64,000 bases of DNA from Rhodospirillaceae bacterium (GTDB lineage: Bacteria > Pseudomonadota > Alphaproteobacteria > TMED109). The notes beneath the pieces were generated by a model. That model was not told the origin of the DNA, did no database searches, and worked only from the letters and a program-made list of their open reading frames with translations. This document shows, one piece after another, positions 21,876-32,359 of this stretch (its first letter is position 1; every line of letters begins with the position of its first letter). Both the position numbers and the translations under genes were made by a program. The stretch covers positions 283,222 to 347,221 of the forward strand of contig CACMQH010000001.1 of NCBI GenBank assembly GCA_902615805.1. Reading direction: 5' to 3'.

Positions 21876-22700
21876 ATGAAAACTTTTAAAGAAAAATTAC
21901 ATATAGGATTAAATCAAGAGATTAAGATAAAAAATAGATTAATAAATAAAAAGTCTAATTTTCAAAAAATAGAAATTTTTGATACTTTAACTTATGGTCG
22001 AGTCCTAGCTCTAGATGGTGTTATTCAGGTAACAGAAAATGATGAATATGCTTATTCTGAAATGTTGGTACATCCAGCTATGCAGGCATTGGCCAAAAAA
22101 GCTAAGAAAATATTAATAATTGGAGGAGGGGATGGTGCTGTTGCAGAAGAAGTGCTTAAATATAATTATGTTAGAAAAATTGATTTAGTGGATATTGACA
22201 AGGAAGTTGTAGATTTAAGTAAAAAATACTTTAAAAAAATTAATAATAATTCACTGGTTAACAAAAAACTAAATTTATTTTATGAGGATGCTTTTAAGTT
22301 CATAGATAAAAATCAAAATTCTTATGATCTAATTATCGCAGATAGACCTGATCCCATAGGAGCTGGAAAAAGTTTGTATAAATCTAATTTTTATAAAAAA
22401 ATTAAGAATATAATGTCTGAAAGTAGTATAGCTATATTCCAAAGCGGAGTACCTTTTTTACAGAAAAAAGAGCTTAAGGAAGTCATTAGGGATATAAAAA
22501 AATATTTTAAATATTATGGTTTTTATTTCACTGTTGTTCCATCCTATATAGGAGGTTTTATGGCTTTAGTATGGGCGTCAAATAATTACGATTTATTTAA
22601 AAAAAGAAATTTTGTTATAAACAATAATATTAAAACAAAATATTTTAATAAAGAAATATTAAATGCCTCTTTCGCAGTTCCTAATTTTTTACAAAAATAA
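21876..22700 (+). CDS. speE: Spermidine synthase
   Basis: LALDGVIQVTENDEYAYSEMLVHPAM, ILIIGGGDGAVAEEVLKY. Confidence 0.95.
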   Translation: MKTFKEKLHIGLNQEIKIKNRLINKKSNFQKIEIFDTLTYGRVLALDGVIQVTENDEYAYSEMLVHPAMQALAKKAKKILIIGGGDGAVAEEVLKYNYVRKIDLVDIDKEVVDLSKKYFKKINNNSLVNKKLNLFYEDAFKFIDKNQNSYDLIIADRPDPIGAGKSLYKSNFYKKIKNIMSESSIAIFQSGVPFLQKKELKEVIRDIKKYFKYYGFYFTVVPSYIGGFMALVWASNNYDLFKKRNFVINNNIKTKYFNKEILNASFAVPNFLQK

Positions 22701-22706
22701 TTTAAT

Positions 22707-23834
22707 TTATTTCAAAAATATTTCTTTTATTTTTTTTATTCCATTAAATTCTGATTGATAGGAAATAATATATGAGCCTGCTGAAAATATTCTCAGCCTA
22801 TCTCCTGCCTTAATATTTTTAGGTAATGTATATAATTTTTTTTGATATAAAATATCATGACTATCACAAGATGGACCAGCAATTATATATTCAACTGTTT
22901 TCTCTTTATTTTTTCTAGAAAACTCTATTTTATATTTAATTGCCTCTCCTTCAGTTTCAGCTAGCCCACTGTATCTTCCTACGTCTAGATATAGCCACCT
23001 TTTACCTTCTTTTTCTTTAATTAAAATAACTTCACTCTCCAATACACCGGCACTTGCAACAAGGAACCTTCCTGGTTCTGCAATGATATTTGCTGGCATC
23101 ACTTGGTCATAATATTTAGTAATTTGATTGAGAATATTTTTAGCGTAATCCTTAAAATCTATTTTTTTATTATCATAGTTTTCTGGCATTCCACCACCTA
23201 TATTTAGAAAACTCAACTCAAAATATTTTTTTTTAAATTTTTTATATATTTGTGATGACGTTTTAATTGCTTTCTCCCAGGTTTGTTTTGATAGTTGTTG
23301 TGAACCTACATGAAAAGATAAACCTACAGGACTCAAGCCAATTTCTTTTGCCTTAATTAATAAATACTCTAATTCTTTTGAAGAACAACCAAATTTTTTA
23401 GAAAGCGGCCATTGTGCTCCACCATTATAAACCTCAAGCCTACAATACACATTGGATCTAGGTGCAAACTCTCTAATTTTTAATAACTCTTCTTCGCAGT
23501 CAAATGCAAATAGTTTTACTCCTAGCTTAAAAGCTTTTTTTATATCATCTGATTTTTTTACAGTGTTCCCAAAAGAAATTTTTTTAGCACTTATACCTAA
23601 ATCGGTGCAAACTTTTATTTCATTAATACTAGCACAGTCAAAGTTAGAGCCAAGTTTGTTTAGTAATGCTATTATTTTTACACTAGGATTAGCTTTTACT
23701 GCATAATAAGGTTTAATAACTCCAAATAGCTTTACGAATTGAGAAAAGTTTTCTTTAACTTTCTCCAAATCATAAACTAATCTAGGAGTCGTGTTTCTAT
23801 TGTTGTTTAGCCATTCAACACATTTTTTTGTCAA
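22707..23834 (-). CDS. Type III PLP-dependent ornithine/lysine decarboxylase
   Basis: YYAVKANPSVKII, SFHVGSQQ, LNIGGGMP, AGPSCDSHDIL. Confidence 0.9.
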   Translation of the reverse strand: MTKKCVEWLNNNRNTTPRLVYDLEKVKENFSQFVKLFGVIKPYYAVKANPSVKIIALLNKLGSNFDCASINEIKVCTDLGISAKKISFGNTVKKSDDIKKAFKLGVKLFAFDCEEELLKIREFAPRSNVYCRLEVYNGGAQWPLSKKFGCSSKELEYLLIKAKEIGLSPVGLSFHVGSQQLSKQTWEKAIKTSSQIYKKFKKKYFELSFLNIGGGMPENYDNKKIDFKDYAKNILNQITKYYDQVMPANIIAEPGRFLVASAGVLESEVILIKEKEGKRWLYLDVGRYSGLAETEGEAIKYKIEFSRKNKEKTVEYIIAGPSCDSHDILYQKKLYTLPKNIKAGDRLRIFSAGSYIISYQSEFNGIKKIKEIFLK

Positions 23835-24258
23835 TTTTAGTTATTCCTCTTTTTATAATTTCAATTTTTTTTCTTTTTGGTTTTAGTGTTTTAACCAAAA
23901 ATTCGCTAGCTAATTCAGGATAAGTTTTACCACACATAAATATATCAAATGCAATATAATTTCTTTCTGGCCAAGTATGCACGCTGATATGTGACTCAGC
24001 TAAGACAGCTACTCCTGATATACCTTGCTCTTTACCAAATCTGTGCATATGCATATGCAGTATTTTTGCTTTAGATAAATTAGCTGCTTCTTTAATGATT
24101 TTTTTAAGCGGTGCTATTTTATTAGAAAAACTACAATTCCATAAGTCTAAAATAATATGAGTTCCAGCGAAAATAATATTCTTTTCAATTATAAAATAGT
24201 CTTCAGAAACTTCTTTTTCGTAATATTTTAAACTTTGATTTCTTTTTACAAAACTCAT
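23815..24258 (-). CDS. speD: S-adenosylmethionine decarboxylase proenzyme
   Basis: AESHISVHTWPERNYIAFDIFMCG. Confidence 0.93.
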   Translation of the reverse strand: MSFVKRNQSLKYYEKEVSEDYFIIEKNIIFAGTHIILDLWNCSFSNKIAPLKKIIKEAANLSKAKILHMHMHRFGKEQGISGVAVLAESHISVHTWPERNYIAFDIFMCGKTYPELASEFLVKTLKPKRKKIEIIKRGITKIDKKMC

Positions 24259-24279
24259 TAGACCCTCTACTAATAATTG

Positions 24280-24362
24280 GTAGGGCTGGAGAGACTCGAA
24301 CTCTCAAGGATTTCTCCGGGGGATTTTGAATCCCCTGCGTCTACCAATTCCGCCACAGCCCC
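24280..24362 (-). tRNA. tRNA-Leu(CAA), CCA encoded
   Basis: Minus strand GGGGCTGTGGCGGAATTGGTAGACGC...GGGGATTCAAAATCCCC...GTTCGAGTCTCTCCAGCCCTACCA. Confidence 0.94.
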
Positions 24363-24401
24363 AAAAAATACAAATGATAATTTTTAAACTTTTTTTATAT
24401 A

Positions 24402-25358
24402 TTATTCAATATATTTTTTTCTATATAAGTCTAACTGCTTTTTTATTCCCTGTCTTAAGGTGATACTTTTCATTTTTAAATGATGAATTTCTTTTGGTAT
24501 AGGATATTGAAAAATTTCTGATATCATATCACCCTCAGAAACTGCCTTCTTTGCTGCATTATCTAGAAAATACAACCAATTTTTTGTATCATTTAGATCC
24601 AGCTTATTATTAATTATACTGCCGTGTCCAGGTATTAGATAATCCCATGACAAATCTAATTTATTGTTAATTACATTAATCCACATAGGAATATTTGCAT
24701 CAGAAAATGCTGCAGCTCTTCCTATAAAAATTACATCACCAGTAATGTAAGTGTTTGTATTAAAATCATATGCTATTAGATCTCCTTTAGTATGTGCTAT
24801 ACCTAGATTTTTTATTAATACTCTTCTATTGCCTAAATTAACTTCTATACTGTCAGCTAAAAAGCTTATTTTTTCCTCGGAAATATTATCAAAGTTTATA
24901 TTATCCTCATTAAAACCTAGATTTTTAATCAATAAGTTATTAATTAATGGACCTTCCTTTTTTAAATAAGAATATTCAGTTTTATCTATAAAAATAGTAA
25001 CTTTTTTTTTAATATATACCTCTATTCCGTATGCGTGATCAAAGTGTCTATGAGAAATTACTAAATACTTAATTGGTTTTTTTGAATATTTTCTTAATTC
25101 CTTTATAAATCTTTCTGCAAATTCTTTAGAAGGTCCTGCATCATAAACTAGAATTGATTTATTACCTATAATTGCTATCTTATTAGCTATCGCACCCTTA
25201 TTTATTTCGTTAGGTTCTTCATTTTCTCCATAATAAATTAAAATCCCTGGTAAAACTTCATTTAATAAAATTTGATTATTCTCAGCAATGTTATACTTTA
25301 AGAATGAAAAAAATAAAAAAAAAGAAATAATTATTAATTTTAGAAAATAATTTATCAT
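24402..25358 (-). CDS. Secreted MBL-fold hydrolase
   Basis: ISHRHFDHAYG, ITGDVIF, LIPGHGS; start reassigned to signal peptide MINYFLKLIIISFFLFFSF. Confidence 0.82.
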   Translation of the reverse strand: MINYFLKLIIISFFLFFSFLKYNIAENNQILLNEVLPGILIYYGENEEPNEINKGAIANKIAIIGNKSILVYDAGPSKEFAERFIKELRKYSKKPIKYLVISHRHFDHAYGIEVYIKKKVTIFIDKTEYSYLKKEGPLINNLLIKNLGFNEDNINFDNISEEKISFLADSIEVNLGNRRVLIKNLGIAHTKGDLIAYDFNTNTYITGDVIFIGRAAAFSDANIPMWINVINNKLDLSWDYLIPGHGSIINNKLDLNDTKNWLYFLDNAAKKAVSEGDMISEIFQYPIPKEIHHLKMKSITLRQGIKKQLDLYRKKYIE

Positions 25359-25953
25359 GAAAAAATTTAAAAAACTTATTTTTAATATAATAGATAATAC
25401 ATTAAAAGTATCAAAGAATAAAAACTCCGTAAAACTTTTAAGTTTATTTTCGTTTTTAGAGTCGATTATTTTTCCTATTCCACCAGATATTTTTTTAATT
25501 CCAATAGTTTTAGCAAAAAAAAATAGATGGCTTTTTATAAGTATAGTTTGCACACTATTTTCTGTTTTAGGAGGTGTCATAGGGTATATGATAGGATATT
25601 TTTTTTGGGATTTAGTAGGTAATAACATAATTAATTTTTATGGTGCTGAAAATCAATTAAATCAATTAAAAGAATATTTTTCTAAATATGGTCTGTTTAT
25701 AATTTTACTAGCAGGTTTTACTCCAATACCTTATAAGATATTCACAATTGGAAGTGGCTTGTTATCATTTAATTTTTTTATTTTTATAATTTGCTCAATA
25801 TTTGCTAGAGGTTTAAGGTTTGTTTCACTTTCCTATTTAGTATATAAATATGGAGAAAAAAGCTTATCTTTTGTAGATAAATATTTTTATAAATTAACGT
25901 TATTCTTTGTATTAATATTGGCTTTAGTTTTTATAATTTTCATATATGGATAA
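25357..25953 (+). CDS. YqaA/DedA (SNARE-associated) family membrane protein
   Basis: FLESIIFPIPPDIFLIPIVLA, GFTPIPYKIFTIGSGLL. Confidence 0.85.
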   Translation: MKKFKKLIFNIIDNTLKVSKNKNSVKLLSLFSFLESIIFPIPPDIFLIPIVLAKKNRWLFISIVCTLFSVLGGVIGYMIGYFFWDLVGNNIINFYGAENQLNQLKEYFSKYGLFIILLAGFTPIPYKIFTIGSGLLSFNFFIFIICSIFARGLRFVSLSYLVYKYGEKSLSFVDKYFYKLTLFFVLILALVFIIFIYG

Positions 25954-26434
25954 GTTTTTAAAAATAAATCTATTTAATAAAATTTTAGCAATTATAGTTT
26001 TTGCTTCAGTGCTTTTTTCATTTTTCCTAGAATTTTTTTTAAACCTAATACCTTGTAAACTATGTTTATATCAGCGATACCTATGGTTATTTCTTCTATT
26101 AGCTTGTATTATAAATTTAAAACAAAGCAGTAAAAGTAGATATATTGAAATGATTATAACTATCACTCTTTGTGCCATAATAACTTTAAGCTTTTATCAT
26201 AGTGGTATAGAGTTTGGATTTTTTAATAATATTATTTCATGTACTTCTGAAAATAATGAAACGGTTAATTCTATAGAAGAGTTAGATTTTTTGATCAGAA
26301 ATACAAAAAATATGGATTGTGCTTTCCCTAAATTTAAAGTTTTTAATTTATCTCTCTCAAATTTAAGTTTTTTATTTAGCACTAGTTTATTATTGTTTTG
26401 CTTGAAAAAATACAATAGAAATATATTTAAATAA
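25946..26434 (+). CDS. dsbB: Disulfide bond formation protein B
   Basis: IPCKLCLYQRYLW active site; second Cys pair; TM helices. Confidence 0.87.
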   Translation: MDKFLKINLFNKILAIIVFASVLFSFFLEFFLNLIPCKLCLYQRYLWLFLLLACIINLKQSSKSRYIEMIITITLCAIITLSFYHSGIEFGFFNNIISCTSENNETVNSIEELDFLIRNTKNMDCAFPKFKVFNLSLSNLSFLFSTSLLLFCLKKYNRNIFK

Positions 26435-26435
26435 T

Positions 26436-26948
26436 ATGTCAAAAAAAAAAATAAGAGAAATAATCAGAGTAAATCAAGCAGGAGAACTCGGAGCTATACA
26501 AATATATAAAGGCCAGTTAGCAGTGCTTAAAAATAAGCCCATCGCTAATGACCTAAAAGATATGTTGAGTAAAGAAAAAAAGCATTATGATAAATTCAAT
26601 GAATTATTAAACTCGTACGAAGTAAGACCAACAATTTTTAGTCCTATTTGGAAGACAGGAGCATTTGGACTAGGAGTACTCACTGCCATACTAGGAAAAA
26701 AAGCCACTCATGCATGTACTGAAGCAGTAGAGGAAGTAATTATCGATCATTACCAAAAACAAACTCAATACCTTAAGGGCAAAGATAATAATTTGGCTAA
26801 AATTACTAAAAAATTTTGTAAAGAAGAAAAGGAACATCTTGATTTTGCAAGTGAACATGATACGGGTTCTGACTTATTCCACAGTACTTTAAAAAAAGGA
26901 ATCAAGTTACTTTCCAAAAGCGCTATTAAAATTTCTGAAAAAGCCTAA
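26436..26948 (+). CDS. coq7: Demethoxyubiquinone hydroxylase
   Basis: IIRVNQAGELGAIQIYKGQ, ACTEAVEEVIIDHY, KEEKEHLDFA di-iron ligands. Confidence 0.95.
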   Translation: MSKKKIREIIRVNQAGELGAIQIYKGQLAVLKNKPIANDLKDMLSKEKKHYDKFNELLNSYEVRPTIFSPIWKTGAFGLGVLTAILGKKATHACTEAVEEVIIDHYQKQTQYLKGKDNNLAKITKKFCKEEKEHLDFASEHDTGSDLFHSTLKKGIKLLSKSAIKISEKA

Positions 26949-26950
26949 CT

Positions 26951-27286
26951 TTAAATACTAAAGGACTCACCGCAACCACAGCGAGCTGTTTCGTTTGGAT
27001 TTTCAAAAGAAAACCCTCTTTTAAACTTGTCTTCTTTCCAATCTATAGTCGACCCAATAATGAACAATATTGCACTAGGATCAATAACAAAAGTCACACC
27101 ATCTTTTTTTATAACCTCATCTTGCTCATTAAAACTTTTTGCATGTACTACATCGTATGTCATACCAGAGCAACCACCTTTTTTGACCTCTATTCTTAGT
27201 CCAATACTAGTACTATCTAGACTAACCAACTCCTTAGCCTTATCTACTGCCTGTTGGGTAATATTTACTGCTATTTCTTTTTTCAT
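26951..27286 (-). CDS. sufA: A-type iron-sulfur carrier
   Basis: EVKKGGCSGMTY, ETARCGCGESF. Confidence 0.92.
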   Translation of the reverse strand: MKKEIAVNITQQAVDKAKELVSLDSTSIGLRIEVKKGGCSGMTYDVVHAKSFNEQDEVIKKDGVTFVIDPSAILFIIGSTIDWKEDKFKRGFSFENPNETARCGCGESFSI

Positions 27287-27296
27287 ATAACCCTTT

Positions 27297-27608
27297 TTAC
27301 ATTAATCCTAATTCAAGCTTTGCCGCATCAGTCATATTATCCTGAGTCCATGGTGGATCCCAGGTAATTTCTACTTTAACCTCATTAACACCTTTTAATA
27401 AAGAAACTACATCTGCTACTTTTTCAGGTATAGTTTGGGCTTCTGGACAGTTTGGCGTAGTTAAAGTCATTGTAATATCAACATTATTATCTTCTTTTAT
27501 TTTTATATCATAAATAAGCCCTAATTCATATATGGAAACAGGTATCTCAGGATCGTATACGCCTTGCAAGGCTTCAATTATATCATCTTTTAATGTAGTT
27601 TTACTCAT
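27297..27608 (-). CDS. sufT: SUF system-associated DUF59/MIP18 protein
   Basis: DIIEALQGVYDPEIPVSIYELGLIYDIKI, TLTTPNCPEAQTIPE. Confidence 0.92.
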   Translation of the reverse strand: MSKTTLKDDIIEALQGVYDPEIPVSIYELGLIYDIKIKEDNNVDITMTLTTPNCPEAQTIPEKVADVVSLLKGVNEVKVEITWDPPWTQDNMTDAAKLELGLM

Positions 27609-27610
27609 TA

Positions 27611-28819
27611 TTACTGTAAATATTTTACTATATCCTTCAAATTAATTAAAAATTTATCTATATCTTCCTCATTGTTATAAACTCCAAAAGAAACCCTTAA
27701 CGTGGTGTCTACATTAAAATGTCGCATAGCAGGTTGAGCACAATGATGTCCAGCTCTTACAGATATGCCTCTATTATCTAATAATAATGCTACATCATGA
27801 GGATGACTTCCTTCAACTAAAAAAGACACTATTCCTAGTCTTCTTTCAGGTTCTCCAACTATTCTAATATAATTTAGGCTTTTTAACTTTTCATATAATA
27901 TTTTTGTAAGGTAATTACTATGTTCAGTAATTTTATTAATTCCAATTTCATTCATAAAATCTATTGCCGATGCTAAAGCTATTGCTCCTACTATATTAGG
28001 AGTACCTGCTTCAAACTTATTAGGAATATTTGCATACGTAGATTTCTGAATAGAAACGAAATCTATCATCTCACCACCTGTTTGGTATGGACTAAGTTTT
28101 TCAAGCCACTCCTTATTACCGTAAAGAGCACCTATACCAGAGGGACCATAAATCTTATGCCCAGAAATCACATAAAAATCTGGCTGTATTTCATTTATAT
28201 CAATTTCAACATGTGGTGCAGCTTGACAACCATCAACCAGAGTTATAATTCCTCTTTTTTTTGCCTCTAAACATATTTCTTTTATTGGCAAAATAGAACC
28301 AATAGAGTTAGTAATATGAGGCAAAGAAATAATTTTTGTTCTTTTTGTAATGCATTTTATTAATTCCTCTACGAATATATTTCCATTACTATCAGGTTTT
28401 AACTCTACTATTTTAGCGCCTGTTTTTTTTGCTGCAATTTGCCAGGGTACAATATTTGAATGATGTTCTAATGTGCTGATTATAACTTCATCATCTTGAC
28501 TAAGAAAACTATCCGCTAATGAACTTGCAATTAAATTAATCCCCTCTGTTGCTCCTCTAGTAAAAATAATTTCTTTAGAGCTTTTAACATTTAAAAATTT
28601 TGCAACCTTTTCTCTAGATGCTTCATATTTATCTGTAGCTATTTGACTTAATTTATATATTCCCCTATGAACATTTGCATAACTATTTTCATAAGTATGT
28701 TTTATATCGTTAATAACACTATAAGGTTTTTGTGAAGAAGCAGCAGAATCTAGATAAATTACTTTTTTGCCATCTATTTTTTTATTTAAAATTGGAAAGT
28801 TTTCTTTAATATTATTCAT
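27611..28819 (-). CDS. sufS: Cysteine desulfurase (SufS)
   Basis: YLDSAASSQKP, TLEHHSNIVPWQ, SGHKIYGPSGIGALYG, RAGHHCAQPAMRHF. Confidence 0.97.
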   Translation of the reverse strand: MNNIKENFPILNKKIDGKKVIYLDSAASSQKPYSVINDIKHTYENSYANVHRGIYKLSQIATDKYEASREKVAKFLNVKSSKEIIFTRGATEGINLIASSLADSFLSQDDEVIISTLEHHSNIVPWQIAAKKTGAKIVELKPDSNGNIFVEELIKCITKRTKIISLPHITNSIGSILPIKEICLEAKKRGIITLVDGCQAAPHVEIDINEIQPDFYVISGHKIYGPSGIGALYGNKEWLEKLSPYQTGGEMIDFVSIQKSTYANIPNKFEAGTPNIVGAIALASAIDFMNEIGINKITEHSNYLTKILYEKLKSLNYIRIVGEPERRLGIVSFLVEGSHPHDVALLLDNRGISVRAGHHCAQPAMRHFNVDTTLRVSFGVYNNEEDIDKFLINLKDIVKYLQ

Positions 28820-28827
28820 ATAAATAA

Positions 28828-30120
28828 TTATTTTTCATTTATTTGGTTGAAAAAGTCATCTATCAGATTTTTACTAAACTCACTACTGTCTTCAATGTCT
28901 AAACCTATTTCATTAATAAACGCGTGAATTAACAAAATTATGGCATCTTTTTTTTTTATACCTCTACTTTGCATATAAAAAATACTGTTATTATCTATCT
29001 CTCCAAAAGATGCTCCATGCTTACATTTTACATCATCTTCTAATATTTCTAATTCAGGCTTAGAAAAGGATGTTGCTTTTCTGTTAAGCAATAAGGACTT
29101 AGAATAAAAACTGGCATCACTACCTTTTGCATTTTTGTTAACACAGATTTTTCCATTTATTGCAGTTTTACTATTTTTAGCACTTATTAGTCTCCAATTT
29201 TGATCACTCTTTGAAGTCCTTCCTATGTGTGTTACTTTACAAAAAACATCAGATTCATCTCTATTATTAGATAAAATTATTCCTGAAATGTTGGCTGTAG
29301 AATTTTCTTTATTTAAAAAGACTCTAATATCTTCTTTAGATCTTTCTCTATTTAAAACTTTTAAATTTAGTTCTGCGTTCTCATCAATATGACAATTAAT
29401 TGATGAGGTTTTAATTCCTGTGGATATTCTTTCTTGTAAACTTGAAAAAGTTAACTTTGAGTCCTTCCTGATAAAAATCTCTTTCAAAGAGTTATTCCAT
29501 GATTCAATATTATGGGAAATCTCTTGAAAAGAAACCTTTGAACCTTCTTTACAAACAATAATAATGTAAGGGTTAATTACTATTTCTGGTTCTATATTAG
29601 AAAAACTATGAATTATATTTATAGTTTCATTAATATTTTTAGCTTTTTCAACTTCAATTACTATACCTGAGCTTAATAGGCTGTTAAGTGAAATAAAATA
29701 AGTTGGTTTTTTATCTTTTATGCCTGATAATCTACTTTCAGCATAATCAGATGGATTATTAAATAAAATACTTTTAAAGTCTGGGTTTTTATTAACATAA
29801 TCCGATAAAGAAGATATATTAATATCACTTTCTTTTTTCAGCGATGAAGCTTCTGGACTGTAATGTCCATCAATAAAAAATATACTATTAGGTAATTTGT
29901 GCTGTTCTTTTTTAAGATTATCTTGTTTAGTGGAATTCTCTAAAAGAACCTTCCAACTAGTTTCTTTTATTGAGTTAGTTTTAAAGTTTTTCCACTCTTC
30001 AGTTCTAGAGTCTGGAATTTCTTCAATTATAGTTTCTAGTATTGCATTTTGATCTAGCCACTTTTTTTCATCAATAGAGTGGCCAGTCTTTAATTTATTT
30101 ATATATTCCTTCAAGTACAA
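28828..30120 (-). CDS. sufD: Fe-S cluster assembly protein SufD
   Basis: DVKCKHGASFGEID motif; operon position. Confidence 0.94.
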   Translation of the reverse strand: MYLKEYINKLKTGHSIDEKKWLDQNAILETIIEEIPDSRTEEWKNFKTNSIKETSWKVLLENSTKQDNLKKEQHKLPNSIFFIDGHYSPEASSLKKESDINISSLSDYVNKNPDFKSILFNNPSDYAESRLSGIKDKKPTYFISLNSLLSSGIVIEVEKAKNINETINIIHSFSNIEPEIVINPYIIIVCKEGSKVSFQEISHNIESWNNSLKEIFIRKDSKLTFSSLQERISTGIKTSSINCHIDENAELNLKVLNRERSKEDIRVFLNKENSTANISGIILSNNRDESDVFCKVTHIGRTSKSDQNWRLISAKNSKTAINGKICVNKNAKGSDASFYSKSLLLNRKATSFSKPELEILEDDVKCKHGASFGEIDNNSIFYMQSRGIKKKDAIILLIHAFINEIGLDIEDSSEFSKNLIDDFFNQINEK

Positions 30121-30858
30121 TTAGACAAACTCCTGATAGCCTTTTTCTTCTAAAGTTTTAACTAAATTGTAATCTCCAGATTTAATTATTTTACCTTCAT
30201 TAAAAATATGTACTTCATCAGGCTTAATATAGTCTAACAACCTTTGATAATGAGTTATGATAAGCATACTATTATTTTCATTACTGTATTTAGATACTCC
30301 ATCAGATATAACCTTTAAGGCATCAATGTCTAAACCTGAATCTATTTCGTCTAATATACAAAGTTTAGGTTTCATCATTAACATATGAAAAATCTCATTT
30401 TTCTTCTTTTCTCCACCAGAAAAGCCAGTGTTTAAATCCCTAGATAAAAAGCTAGTATCAAGATTTAGTCTTTTACTCAAATCTTTACATTCTTCTAAAA
30501 ACTCCCTAGTATTTAGATCCTTCTCACCATTATACTTTCTAATTGAATTAAGGGCAGTTCTTAAAAAAGAACTATTAGCAATTCCTGGTATTTCTACAGG
30601 ATATTGAAATGCTAAATAAATACCCTTAGCAGCTCTTTCTTCTGGGTCTAGGTCAAGAATATTAATACCATTAAAAAAGATTTGCCCATCATTAATTTGA
30701 TATCCATGTTTTCCAGCAATAACATTTGATAATGTAGATTTACCAGATCCATTAGGCCCCATTATGGCAACTTTTTTACCTTTCTCTATTTCCAAGTTTA
30801 AGTTATTAATAATAATTTTATTCTTTACTGATACAGACAGATTTTTAATTTCTAACAC
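30121..30858 (-). CDS. sufC: Fe-S cluster assembly ATPase SufC
   Basis: GPNGSGKSTLSNVIAG, GFSGGEKKKNEIFHM. Confidence 0.97.
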   Translation of the reverse strand: MLEIKNLSVSVKNKIIINNLNLEIEKGKKVAIMGPNGSGKSTLSNVIAGKHGYQINDGQIFFNGINILDLDPEERAAKGIYLAFQYPVEIPGIANSSFLRTALNSIRKYNGEKDLNTREFLEECKDLSKRLNLDTSFLSRDLNTGFSGGEKKKNEIFHMLMMKPKLCILDEIDSGLDIDALKVISDGVSKYSNENNSMLIITHYQRLLDYIKPDEVHIFNEGKIIKSGDYNLVKTLEEKGYQEFV

Positions 30859-30860
30859 AA

Positions 30861-32333
30861 CTAACCTACTGCCCCCTCTAAGCTTAACTCTAATAATTTT
30901 TTTGCTTCCACTGCAAACTCCATTGGCAGATTTTTCAATACTTCCCTACAAAACCCGTTAACTATTAATGCTGTAGCATCTTCTTCATTTATTCCTCTTT
31001 GTCTACAATAATAAAGTTGCTCTTCACTAATTTTAGAAGTAGTTGCTTCATGAGCTACGTCAGAAAGTTCGTTTCTAACGTTAATGTAAGGTACAGTGTG
31101 TGCACCACAGTCATTTCCTATTAATAAAGAATCACATTGTGTGAAATTCCTAGCATTAATTGCATTTGGTAATACACTTACTAAACCTCTATAAGTTTGT
31201 TGGCCCCTACCAGCAGAAATTCCTTTTGAAACGATTCTTGAAGAAGTATTTTTTCCCAGATGGATCATCTTTGTGCCGGTATCAGCCTGTTGCATATTAT
31301 TAGATAACGCTACTGAATAAAATTCGCCTTTGGAATTATTTCCTTTTAAAATTACGCTTGGATATTTCCAGGTTACTGCTGATCCAGTTTCCACCTGCGT
31401 CCAAGAAATTTTAGAGTTATCACCTAAGCAAGTTCCTCTCTTTGTGACAAAATTATATATTCCTCCATTACCATTTTTATCTCCCGGATACCAATTTTGT
31501 ACCGTAGAATATTTAATTTCAGCATCTTCTAAGGCAACCAACTCTACTACGGCTGCATGAAGTTGGTTCTCATCCCTCATAGGAGCTGTACAGCCTTCAA
31601 GATAGGATACATAAGATCCTCTGTCAGCAATAATGAGTGTTCTTTCAAACTGACCAGTATTTGCAGCATTTATTCTGAAATAAGTGCTCAATTCCATTGG
31701 ACATTTCACATTAGGAGGTATATATACAAATGATCCATCACTAAATACTGCTGAATTTAAATTAGAAAAAAAATTGTCATTTGTAGGGACAACACTTCCC
31801 AAATATTTTTTTACTAACTCAGGATGGGTTTGTACAGCTTCTGAAAAAGAACAAAAAATTATTCCTAACTTATTTAATTCATCTTTAAAAGTTGTCGCCA
31901 CTGAAACACTATCAAATACAGCGTCAACTGCTACTTTGTGACTATTTTTAATGCCTGCTAAAAACTCTTGTTCTTTAAGTGGAATACCTAGTTTATTATA
32001 AGCTCTTAATAGTTCAGGATCTATTTCATCCAATGATTTTGGTTTTTCTTCATCTGATTTTGGGGCAGCAAAGTAATGTATATCTTGAAAATCAATGTTA
32101 TCATACTTGAGATTTGCCCACCCAGGCATATCATACTCTCTTTTTTTCCACATATCAAAAGCATTTAATCTCCAGTCTAGAAGCCATTGAGGTTCATCTT
32201 TTTTCTTTGATATAAACTTTACTATATCTTCATTTAGCCCTTTGGGAGCAAACTCTTGTTCGATATCTGTTGTGAAACCATATTTATATTCACTGGCTTC
32301 TTCAACTATTTTTGCTGTTTCACTTGTTGTCAT
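30861..32333 (-). CDS. sufB: Fe-S cluster assembly protein SufB
   Basis: [47 protein letters not shown]. Confidence 0.98.
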   Translation of the reverse strand: MTTSETAKIVEEASEYKYGFTTDIEQEFAPKGLNEDIVKFISKKKDEPQWLLDWRLNAFDMWKKREYDMPGWANLKYDNIDFQDIHYFAAPKSDEEKPKSLDEIDPELLRAYNKLGIPLKEQEFLAGIKNSHKVAVDAVFDSVSVATTFKDELNKLGIIFCSFSEAVQTHPELVKKYLGSVVPTNDNFFSNLNSAVFSDGSFVYIPPNVKCPMELSTYFRINAANTGQFERTLIIADRGSYVSYLEGCTAPMRDENQLHAAVVELVALEDAEIKYSTVQNWYPGDKNGNGGIYNFVTKRGTCLGDNSKISWTQVETGSAVTWKYPSVILKGNNSKGEFYSVALSNNMQQADTGTKMIHLGKNTSSRIVSKGISAGRGQQTYRGLVSVLPNAINARNFTQCDSLLIGNDCGAHTVPYINVRNELSDVAHEATTSKISEEQLYYCRQRGINEEDATALIVNGFCREVLKNLPMEFAVEAKKLLELSLEGAVG

Positions 32334-32359
32334 AATTTTCCCATAACAGTTTAAAATTA

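Noticed and set aside
25359-25628. N-terminal extension of the minus-strand MBL ORF in the ORF track
   Set aside because: Fully antisense to the conserved DedA N-terminus; a signal-peptide start at 25358 is more plausible
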